A stretch of DNA of 10,508 nucleotides from Podila epigama. Its lineage: Eukaryota; Mortierellomycota; Mortierellomycetes; Mortierellales; Mortierellaceae. This document shows, in pieces, positions 1 to 7,493 of this stretch. Location of the stretch: positions 1 through 10,508 of the forward strand of contig JAAAVE010000651.1 of NCBI GenBank assembly GCA_015679605.1, read 5' to 3'. The position numbers and the translations under genes are program-made. The notes under the pieces are model-generated. The model saw only the letters and a program-made list of their open reading frames with translations. It ran no database searches and was not told where the DNA came from. Position 1 is the stretch's first letter. The number at the start of each line of letters is the position of its first letter.

Positions 1-282
1 AAAACACGCGTACTCAAGGGAATATTCAGGAGGTCGAAAGGCAAAAAATAATAAAGTATCATTGGGAGTGTGAGGGGTGAAGGCTGAAAGGAAATAGTAC
101 ACGAGAGAACAAGAGACGCGCCATTGGCACAAGGGGTGAAAGGAGGTGGACGGTGGGATCTCCCCCTCATTCTCACGACACTGAAAAGAAACGGAGGCAT
201 TTTAAATTTCATTCAACACCACTATCGCACAAATGGATGGTATCCCTCTTTTGTCCTGCGTACTGAATGGCCATTGGGCAAT

Positions 283-310
283 GGTGAATGGTGAATGGTG
301 AATGGCTAAT
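283..310. repeat. 7-bp tandem repeat (GGTGAAT), about 4 copies
   Basis: Three exact GGTGAAT units at 283-303 are followed by a degenerate fourth (GGCTAAT). The array abuts a short inverted repeat, CCATTG-GG-CAATGG, at 271-284. Confidence 0.85.
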
Positions 311-655
311 GACAATAGAATAACAAGAGGACATCAAAATAACTGTTGAATCTGTGAACAATGATTTAAAAAAAAAAGGAGAAGCCCCATCTCTGTAGCC
401 ATGTTGTAACAAAGATGGTGTATGGCGATGGCGAATGGCGATGGTGCATAGCGATGGCATGTCCGTGTCCGTATTGGTTTCTGTGTCCATCATGTACGTG
501 TCCGTGTCCATGTTCTGGAGACTTTCTGTACCATGGCCAGACATGAATGCCTTGCCGAGTGAGGGCGTGCGTTGTTGGCATGCAATACGGCGACCAAGGC
601 ATGTCCTGTCGTCTCGTCTCTATCGTTCCTTTTCTATCGTCCTTCCAATCCATCT

Positions 656-680
656 CCATCCATCCATCCATCCATCCATC
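656..680. repeat. (CATC)n microsatellite
   Basis: Period-4 CCAT/CATC repeat of about six units, directly visible. It lies in non-coding DNA about 25 bp from a second tetranucleotide array. Confidence 0.9.
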
Positions 681-702
681 TGTCCCGTCCAATGCACCCA
701 AT

Positions 703-724
703 GAGTGAATGAATGAATGAATGA
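703..724. repeat. (TGAA)n microsatellite
   Basis: Period-4 TGAA/GAATG repeat of about five units, directly visible, with no sequence relation to the CATC array just before it. Confidence 0.9.
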
Positions 725-772
725 TGGATTCATCCTGTCCTTTCAGCCCTCCCTTCCGTCTCATGTCATGTT

Positions 773-796
773 ATTGCCATTGCCATTGCCATTGCC
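773..796. repeat. (ATTGCC)4 hexanucleotide repeat
   Basis: Four exact consecutive ATTGCC units. Each contains ATTGC, which is not the CCAAT-box complement ATTGG, so no factor-binding claim is made. Confidence 0.9.
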
Positions 797-936
797 AGCC
801 AGCACCAGCGCCACTGGCAACACAGAGACAGAGACCAGTCTAGGATGTACACATCTGTCCATCCGTTCGTTTATTGTGCCAATTACGCATGCCTTTTTGC
901 AAGTTTATTCCCTTTTGCCTTACTCTTCTCTTGTTC

Positions 937-958
937 TCGTTCGTTCGTTCGTTCGTTC
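937..958. repeat. (TCGT)n microsatellite and adjoining poly-T
   Basis: Five TCGT units are followed within a few bases by a T-rich tract with few interruptions (about 962-990). This marks the start of the pyrimidine-rich stretch leading towards the start codon at 1435. Confidence 0.9.
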
Positions 959-1434
959 AATTCTTTTTTTTTTCTTTTTCTTTTTTTCTCTTTGTCTTTT
1001 ACTACCTCCCCACTGTTTAAACCCTCCCACCTTCATCCTCCTCTTCCTCATGACTAGGCTCGTCCATTGACAACTCCATATCCTCCCCCCGTCCTATCCT
1101 CGACCACAACCAGCCTTCCCACGTCGCTCTTTTTCACTTGCTCACTCACACTTTTCACTCTCATTTGCACCCTCGCTCACACAATTTCGCTTCCGCACTT
1201 GCTCTCATCCAGACCCTTTTTTTCTTCCTTCCTTCCACCATTGCGCTCTTGTGTCATTTTCGCACCATTCACTTCTTGGACATCTCTTTACCCTGCTCGA
1301 CACATTTGGTTTGTTTTACCCACTCTTCAACTCGTTTCCACTCGCCTTTTGACGTGGGTCTCTCACTTTTCTCTTCTTTCTTTGCACCTTCCGACATCCC
1401 TCCATCCCCCAGAGCTAAAGAACAGAGGAAAACA

Positions 1435-4256
1435 ATGGCACGCGAATCCCCTCTCACAATCGACATCCCCACCGCCTACGCGTCGCCTTCTCACATCACC
1501 AAGGATGGCCTCGCCACACCCCTCACAGCATTGCCCAGCTACTTTTCTCTGGACAAGGACGCCAGCTACCACTTTACAAAGGATACCAAGGATACCAAGG
1601 ATACTAAGGATGAAAAAGACGTGAAAGAGGCAAAAGATTTCACGCCAAATCAAGAGCCTTCACCTTCACTCTCGCCTACAGTACCAAACATGTTTCTCAA
1701 TGGCGCCAACAAGGAGCTCAATAGCACCTCCAACAGCGTCAAGAACAATCAGGGCAACATTCCATCAGCAACCACGACCAACAAACGGTTTAGTGAGTAC
1801 GAATATCCAGCGGCGGCGATGGCGGGCGATACACAGGCTGAATCTGCCTACCAAGCCTATCTCGCCCACCCGTTCACCATGCAGCGACAGCAGAAGCGTC
1901 AACAGGAACTCATGCGAGCTCAGTCGATTGCACAACGGGCCCAGCCACAGCGGTCATCGCTCTATCTCAATAACAAGTACAGCGGCTACACCAACAGCAG
2001 CAATCCAAACGTCCACTTGATCTGTGCGTCGACCAAAAAGACGACCACGGCAACTACGATGGGAAACGCCATGACCACTGACAAGAGAAGGAGTGCTTCC
2101 TCCACTGGTATGCTCCATCATGAGGGTGCATTGCCCACCCGTGCTACGACCATGTATGCGGACATGCCCACTACGACTTCGGCCCTGTCGATGATTGAAC
2201 AAGAAAAACGCATGTCGGTGCGTTCGGTTGATTACTATGCGAGAGAGGGAGTGCGTCCAGAGGTGTACCAGGCCATGTCGGCGCATGGTCATCCACTCTA
2301 CCGTAGCTCCAGCGTCCGGTCGTCCCTCTATGGCGATGACAGCTTGGCCAGTCTGTCCAGTTCGCGACGCGAGAGTATGGCGCTTAGTCTCACCTCCCCT
2401 CCGCCACCCCCTTATCTTTACTCGGATCACGGAGTCGCCTTTCACAACCACAATTACATTGACCACAAGGGGTCATCCTCGCGTCCATCTTCCTTTTCAG
2501 GATCTTTTTCTTCCCCTGCAGCCTCCTCTGTGGCGTCTCCAACCCCGTCTCCGACAACACCAACGCCTGCTGTCGCCATGACGTCGATATCGACCACCCC
2601 CCCTGGAAGTGGTCAACGTGGATCAGTGCAATGGCCTTCCGCCATGGCCATGACCCTCGCCACTGCCACACCCGTGACTAGGCCAAAGCTGGCAAGGACG
2701 ATGCCACCCCAGGCCATCACTATCCCAACAGTGTCTCCTGCTGTGCCCTCATACTCTGCATGTGCTGGCCCATTGTCTGCCTCTGGCGTCTACCATCCCA
2801 ACAAGATCTTTACGCCAGTCGCACCGGACCCTGCCACGGGGGCCTCTGGCTTTGTGCCCCGCATGAGTCGAATTTTGGACCGTGGCGAGACGGATACGCT
2901 TTACAGCTTCCAGCTCTCGGACACCGACGGCGTCTCATCCAAAGCCAAGCGGTCTGAAGCACGGACAAAGGGTCAAGTCGGCAACGGTAGTTTGACTGTT
3001 GATAATGGAGGTTCTTCCATGTCATTGTCGTCCACTTCTCTTTCCAGCGCGTCTGCCTCTGGTCCTGCATCTGCTACAACTGCTACCATGAGCACGACGA
3101 GACCAGTGCCAACATCCTCCGTAACTTTGACGAACCCACCTTACTATCCTGGCTTTTGGTCAGAGGCACAGCAACAAGGTCTTCACTGGGTGACATTGTC
3201 AGCCGGCTGTATCCTTGTGGGGTCAACTGCATGGATAATAGCCATGCCTACCATTCTTGCTACGACCTCCTTTGGTGTCCTCGGTATTCCCTTGGCGATG
3301 GTCTTTCTCCTCAGTCTTCAGTTCTCGGTATTTTTTTTTTTTTTTTCTTCTTCTTGTAAACATCAAGATAAAGAGTGTCGATCTAACGAGCACTTTCATG
3401 GTTCTATCTATGCTCATGTGCTACATCCATTCAGTTGTACCGATGGAGGAAATACCGTTACTGCAAGAGGGCCATGAAGCATCGTTCTGGTGTGGCGGCA
3501 GGCGCGCATGCGGCGGCCTCTGCTACATTGATAACCACGCCACCGCGTTACCAATCGACGTGGCCACCTCATAGACAATCCTCATCTCTCAGCTCCATCG
3601 CTTCCTTGAGTGACTCTGTCAAGGGTTCGGTCAGCAGCAGGAACAGTAGCGTTCACTCGTCACCACGTATCTCACCCGCTGACCTATACCTGAATGATAG
3701 TCGGCCCCTGACCATTGCTGCCTCAAGTGGTGCCTTCCGACAACAACAACAACAGCAGCAGCAACAATTGTCCCTTCAGGCGTTGCAGAGACATCAACAA
3801 GAGCAAGGATTGCTTCAGAAGCACCTCAAACAAGAACACAGACATCAGAAGCAGTTGCAATTGCTCCAGTGGCAGCAACAGCAGCATCAAGAAGATGCCG
3901 CCATGCATCGTCGAGGTTCAGCGACTTCTGTTCTAGCCCGGCCTTTGAACCTGACCTCTACCTCTACCTCTAACTCTGCCTCTACCTCCACCCTGGCCAC
4001 GACTTTGACCTCACCTGCAGATTCAGCCCCATCCACTCCAACGGTCCAGCGTAAGACTGGCACTTGCTCCTACTCGTCGTCGTCAGTGTCGACAGAAGCC
4101 ACATTGCCGGCTAGTATGCCTCCACAGCTGCAGACGCCATCGTCTGTGTACCATGGCCAGACGAAGCGAGATTCTGTCGTTCTACCCGAGATTGGCGTTG
4201 GTTCTCTGGTGGGCGACCTAATGGCCGAGTTTGCCATGGATATCAACAACATTTAA
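1435..4256 (+). CDS. Unrecognised 904-aa protein with a two-segment membrane hairpin and a Gln-rich tail
   Basis: Coding exons are 1435-3327 and 3435-4256, joined in phase 0 across a 107-bp GT..AG intron. The start is the first in-frame ATG of the open frame and sits in a good context (AACAATGG). I do not recognise the family. Residues 1-580 are Ser/Thr/Pro-rich and probably disordered, with a KDT repeat at 48-59. Two hydrophobic segments follow at about 585-604 and 607-631. A strongly basic stretch (634-648) comes straight after the second, so by the positive-inside rule both ends should be cytosolic. Residues 734-785 are Gln/Leu-rich (nine consecutive Gln at 734-742) and could form a coiled coil. 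Basic-directed kinase motifs RRS (S220), RRES (S314) and RRGS (S793) lie on both sides of the hairpin. The last 25 or so residues are hydrophobic/acidic and may be a conserved tail motif. Existence of the gene is well supported; function is unknown. Confidence 0.8.
1576..1611 (+). repeat. In-frame 9-bp tandem repeat encoding (Thr-Lys-Asp)4
   Basis: Four units of ACNAAGGAT differ only at the Thr wobble position (A, C, C, T). They encode TKD four times in a lysine/aspartate-rich stretch that continues less regularly to about residue 68. The period is a multiple of three, so copy-number change would keep the frame. Confidence 0.9.
3328..3434 (+). other. Spliceosomal intron in the unknown membrane-protein gene
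   Basis: The donor is TCG|GTATTT, followed at once by 16 consecutive T (3331-3346). A CTAAC branch site lies at 3383-3387 and the acceptor is ATTCAG|TTG. Removing it joins the second hydrophobic segment to the basic stretch in phase 0. The upstream frame has no stop inside the intron and runs on to 3477, so without splicing the Gln-rich tail would be lost. Confidence 0.85.
3741..3767 (+). repeat. CAA/CAG repeat encoding nine glutamines
   Basis: The pattern is four CAA, three CAG, two CAA. The mixed codons make the tract less slippage-prone than a pure repeat. More Gln clusters follow to about 3890 (residues 746-783). Confidence 0.9.
3955..3990 (+). repeat. 6-bp tandem repeat (CCTCTA-type) encoding Ser/Thr repeats
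   Basis: Six units of period 6 (CCTCTA three times, ACTCTG, CCTCTA, CCTCCA) encode alternating Thr and Ser with an Asn/Ala interruption, in the C-terminal tail of the unknown protein. Confidence 0.85.
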
Positions 4257-4691
4257 CTTTTTGTGTATTTTTCCTGCAACAACCATGTGTAGTGCATGTG
4301 TGCATGAGTGTGTGAGTGTGTGCACAAAGGTGCATTGGACTATCGAAAGGGGGGGATGAAAAAATAGATAATTGGTAAAATAATACACTCTCTTTTTGCA
4401 CAAATAGTTCTCATTCTCTCTTTTTTCTATTTTCCATGTCTTCTTTCTTTCATCTCTTCATCATCTTTTTCTACATCCCCATCTCACCCAACAAAAAAAC
4501 ACACGGTAGAAAAAAAAAACCACACTAATTCTCGCCTTGTCATCTCAACGTCATCATCATCATCTTTCACTCTTCCACAAGGCACCTTACTTGTTACACT
4601 TTTGACACGAAAAAAACAATATACACACACATACCCTACTCTCCTCCTTTTCACACGCTCAATACCAATCTTATTTTTTTTTTTTACAGCC
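4257..4691. other. Intergenic region between the unknown gene and MAF1
   Basis: The left part should be the 3' untranslated region of the upstream gene and includes a GT-rich stretch at about 4285-4324. The right part is the MAF1 promoter and leader: a C/T-rich tract at about 4408-4470, a (CAT)n stretch near 4549-4566 and a poly-T run ending in ACAG at 4686-4689. I see no RNA gene or coding frame with support here. Confidence 0.6.
4285..4324 (+). terminator. Possible GT-rich 3'-end processing region
   Basis: A stretch of TGTG/GTGAGTG repeats lies 29-68 bp after the stop codon of the upstream gene. GU-rich sequence is a common element near eukaryotic cleavage/polyadenylation sites. No AATAAA lies before it, so the assignment is weak. 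Confidence 0.25.
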
Positions 4692-6568
4692 ATGAAGTTT
4701 CTCGAGTACTCTGGGATAGAAGCCATTAACAGCGCTCTTGTCTTTGACACGCCCGAATGCAGAGTCTATGGCAGAGTCGAGCCTTACTCCTGTGAGTTAT
4801 TCTCCCATCTATTTCATCACCCTCCATGAACACCTCGCCAATGGAGAAAAGACAGTCATCAACCTACACCCATCTGTCTTGGTCCATTCATTGGTAGCTA
4901 AAAAACGCCCATAGAAGAAACTGACTCTTTATTCTTTCTCAAACTCCAACACAACCCTTGCACCCCCCATGTTTTCTACCTACTTTTTGTTCATAAAAAA
5001 ACTACACATTTTTTTCCAAAAGGCAAAGCGGCAGGTGCAGACAAGAAACTCTACAAACAGATCGAAACCCGATATGACCAGTCGAACAGCCCGCCAGAAG
5101 AAGATGGCAGCTCTGGTTCCTTCCGGAACATCATCTCCCCTTTTGGTCCTCTTGACCAACCAGCTTCAAGAAGAACACTCTTTTACCTCATCGGCACACT
5201 CAATGCCTCTTTTCCAGATTATGATTTCTCGTAAGTTTTTTATGTCTTGCTTGCTTCATTTATTTGCTTTTACATCTGTTTCTTTTCAAGATTGTATTTC
5301 CTTTTTTTTTTTCTTGTTGGGGTTTCATTTTCGTCTCTGAAGGGGAACATCTGTTTTTTCCCCCTTCGCCATCTCCCTCTTGTGGACCAAAAGAAGATAT
5401 TGGATCATGCAAAAAAAAGATACCAACAACAACAACACATGTGTTCACAGACGTGCAGCAACAAGAAGCTTTTTTCTGCACGTTAGGGCTTAGTTGGACA
5501 TTGACTGGTTGACTGGTGGACTGGTTGACAAGCTAAAAAAAAAAAAAAAGAAAATGACTTTGCCCATGTGACTTGCAACAAATTGATGTGGTCGGGGTCA
5601 CAAATGAGGGAGATCCCGGATACCCAATTGGGTGAAACTTTTTTTTTTCACTACTCCGGGCGGGGTATTTGTCTAGACAAAATGCTGTTCATGACATCAT
5701 TTCATCGACAAGACTCAACAGAAAAGGCACAACACTGTGGGGAACTTCAACTCATACTCATATCCTCATACTCATATACTCATATACTCATAAACTTTAA
5801 AAATGGTGTCCCACCAATGTATGGTCATTATAGTGGAGTCAAGCCAGAACAGTTCAGAAAAGAACCATCCGTATCCATGGTCATCAACTCCATCAATGCG
5901 ACCCTGTTAAACCTCGGCAAGGAAAAGGTCGTCAAGGATCTGCAGATCTGGGACGCGATCGATACCCTCATCCAGCTCGAAGACGCCGATGTCTACAGCT
6001 ACAACCCAGAGAGTGACTCGGACCCCAATGACGAAGAGGGTGGTGGTACATTGTAGGGATTTCATTTCTTTTTAATATTTCTATTATTGTTGTTGTTTGT
6101 AAAAACATCAGTGCTGAATACAATTCCTAACATTATCTGATTTCATTGTAGGTGGTCATTTAATTACTTTTTCTTTAATCGAAAACTAAAACGGATCATA
6201 TACGTGACCATGCGAGCAGTCAGGTACATTCATTCATTCAACTACTACTACTACTGAAAATACTTGCACAAAGGTAATTACCTTGCAGGAAACTAATATA
6301 ATGATATCATGTCTTTTTCTTTAATATAGCCACGGTGCACCATCAGAAGATGGAGACGATGACTTTTCCGATGCCAGTGATGATGAAAATGGTGTTGGAC
6401 ATCGGAGACGAGGGTGAGTATTTCCGCAGTGTTTTCCATTTTTTTTCTTGAGTTTTATCAAGCCGTGGGAAAAAATGAAAAAGTATAATCGACTGACAAA
6501 CTGCCTTGCTCTGAAAATCTAGGATGCGCTATGATGACTATGTTGCAGGAGAAATGGATATGCTGTAA
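4692..6568 (+). CDS. MAF1: MAF1, negative regulator of RNA polymerase III
   Basis: Six coding exons: 4692-4791, 5023-5230, 5834-6052, 6152-6223, 6330-6413 and 6523-6568. All junctions are GT..AG and phases agree throughout, giving 242 residues plus TAA; the human protein, as I recall it, is about 256. Maf1 binds Pol III and blocks its recruitment under stress or nutrient lack, downstream of TOR and PKA signalling. All three family boxes are present. The N-terminal box, residues 1-34, begins [14 protein letters not shown]. The middle block has [21 protein letters not shown] (83-103, quoted as [12 protein letters not shown] then ASFPDYDFS) and [12 protein letters not shown] (156-167). The last box is [18 protein letters not shown] (177-194). 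The linker at 54-73 contains two Ser-Pro sites (S56, S72). The tail is acidic (206-219), then HRRRG, and ends in a [11 protein letters not shown]-type motif. Identification rests on extended colinear similarity recalled from the family. Confidence 0.96.
4792..5022 (+). other. MAF1 intron 1
   Basis: 231 bp, donor GTGAGT, acceptor CAAAAG. It splits the Cys-34 codon (T|GC), which aligns with the conserved Tyr-Ser-Cys of box A. A CTGAC branch-like site lies at 4921-4925. Read-through gives an in-frame stop within about 13 codons. Confidence 0.85.
5503..5526. repeat. 8-bp tandem repeat (GACTGGTK)3 in MAF1 intron 2
   Basis: Three consecutive units: GACTGGTT, GACTGGTG, GACTGGTT. A 15-base A run begins 8 bases later. 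Confidence 0.85.
5751..5792. repeat. CTCATA/CTCATATA repeat near the acceptor of MAF1 intron 2
   Basis: Imperfect repeat of CTCATA units with two exact CTCATATA copies (5771-5786). It ends about 40 bases before the 3' splice site. Confidence 0.8.
6053..6151 (+). other. MAF1 intron 3
   Basis: 99 bp, donor GTAGGG (weaker than the others), acceptor ATTGTAG, with a CTAAC branch-like site near 6127-6131. It splits the Leu-176 codon (TT|G) just before the Trp of the C-terminal box. Confidence 0.85.
6224..6329 (+). other. MAF1 intron 4
   Basis: 106 bp, donor GTACAT, acceptor AATATAG, with an ACTAAT branch-like site near 6291. It splits Ser-200 (AG|C). An internal TTGCAG before the branch site is probably not used. 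Confidence 0.8.
6414..6522 (+). other. MAF1 intron 5
   Basis: 109 bp, donor GTGAGT, acceptor ATCTAG, with a GACTGAC branch-like site near 6491-6497. It splits Gly-228 (GG|G). The last exon is only 46 bp and encodes the conserved acidic tail ending. Confidence 0.85.
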
Positions 6569-7493
6569 AGTCAATTTGTGAGTCCAGTCGTCGGGATGTT
6601 TGTTTACACTTTTCAATACCTCAATTCCCAAGATCGTTGTTAGAGCAAAGGCACCAGGTAAAAAAGAGAAAGAAAGAGAAAGACACGCTTTTGTCTGCAC
6701 AACAACAATCGCAGGCCATGGCGTTTTTACCCTAAAAAGAAACCAGAATCCATCCATCCCATCCCATCCCATCTCGTCTCGTCTCTTTCTTTCCTACTCT
6801 TCCCCCTTTTTTCTTCTTCTTTTATTGCTATTTGTATCTCGTCTCGGAATAAAGTGGGAAATGAGCGCTGCATCCTTTATTCATGCGGGTCTCTTTTCCC
6901 CAATCATTTCGCTTCATGCTTGTCGCCATTCAGTTTGCTATGGGTACAGCGTATTTTCTTGTTTTTTCTTTGTTCTTTCTTTTCTTTGTTTCTTCTTTTC
7001 TTTCCTTTGTTTTCTTTGTTTGTGTTAATGCCGTTCTCTTATAGTCGTATCTATAATGAAAAGTGCGTGAGGCAAGGTGAGAGAAAAAGAATATCAAGAC
7101 GCACAAAGATTTTCTTTTTAAAAAAGGAACGAGGTGCGAATTGGTTGAAAAGCATAAAAAAAAAAAGTGAGAAAAGGTGAGTGAGTGTGTGAATGTAAAA
7201 ATTGGCGCTTGAATAAAAAGATAATTTGATGATTCGGATAATACCAATAAATCATAATAATAAAGACTACTATCCAACAATCCAACACTTAATCCAATCC
7301 ACATCCAAATATAAATCCACCAAATCTTCATGTTCGTACGACACAAGATATTTTTTAAACTTTTACTTCTTGAGCAACCAGTTTTCTTTATCCTCCTCTT
7401 GTTCGCATCTAAATTTCTCCTAGACAAAAAAAACAAAATCATCCCAATTTGTTTTTCCTTTCAATACAAGTTCCTTCTTTACACTTTTTTTTC
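6569..7493. other. Region between the converging MAF1 and SEC26 genes
   Basis: 925 bp holding the 3' flanks of both genes. AATAAA signals on the plus strand occur at 6848-6853, 7212-7217, 7246-7251 and 7259-7264; the first, 280 bp after the MAF1 stop, is the most plausible for MAF1. Minus-strand AATAAA occurs only at 6821-6826 and 6876-6881, over 600 bp past the SEC26 stop. The region also has ATCCC and CTCGT short repeats (about 6752-6786), a T-rich tract (about 6952-7025) and clustered ATCCA words (7272-7319). I see no supportable coding or RNA gene. Confidence 0.6.

Larger units (their letters stand above)
1..1434. other. Non-coding region upstream of the unknown gene
   Basis: I find no supportable gene here. 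The open frames present are short, lack family resemblance and translate simple repeats or pyrimidine runs. The region holds five separate short tandem repeats (listed individually), an AATAAA at 50-55 that could belong to a plus-strand gene ending to the left, and a T/C-rich stretch from about 900 to 1412. The stretch just before position 1435 probably includes the promoter and 5' untranslated leader of the downstream gene. No TATA box is obvious. The pyrimidine run ending in CAG at about 1410-1412 resembles a 3' splice site, so a leader intron is possible but I could not pair it with a convincing donor. Confidence 0.6.
5231..5833 (+). other. MAF1 intron 2, unusually long (603 bp)
   Basis: Donor GTAAGT, acceptor ATTATAG. 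It splits the Ser-103 codon (TC|T). The exon after it ([18 protein letters not shown]) aligns with the conserved FSREPS-type segment, so the boundaries are firm. The other four MAF1 introns are 99-231 bp. Inside are an 8-bp GACTGGTT repeat (5503-5526), an A15 run (5535-5549) and a CTCATATA repeat (about 5751-5792). The last 40 bases are not pyrimidine-rich and I see no strong branch site. No tRNA, snoRNA or credible coding exon was found in it. Confidence 0.85.

Noticed and set aside
209-764. Overlapping minus-strand open frames with His/Asp/Thr repeats
   Set aside because: They translate the simple repeats in this region and have no start context, introns or family match.
1138-1434. Upstream extension of the unknown protein's frame
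   Set aside because: The frame is open but has no ATG before 1435, and the sequence is C/T-rich like an untranslated leader.
1067-1624. Second open frame overlapping the start of the unknown gene
   Set aside because: It lies mainly in the pyrimidine-rich leader, and Ser/Pro/Leu/Thr-rich content follows from C/T-rich DNA. The alternative frame downstream of 1435 is long and spliced consistently.
5590-5640. GGGGTC and GATCCCGG words in MAF1 intron 2, checked as a possible tRNA or Pol III promoter
   Set aside because: A Pol III gene inside MAF1 would have been notable, but there is no B box (GGTTCGANTCC-like), A box or cloverleaf.
7227-7300. TTGATGA resembling a C/D-box snoRNA C box
   Set aside because: The first base does not fit the RTGATGA consensus, and I found no CTGA D box or terminal stem at a suitable distance.
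6930-7442. 170-codon minus-strand open frame between MAF1 and SEC26
   Set aside because: It is Lys/Arg/Phe/Leu-rich from A/T-rich tracts, has no family resemblance and lies in the presumed SEC26 3' flank.
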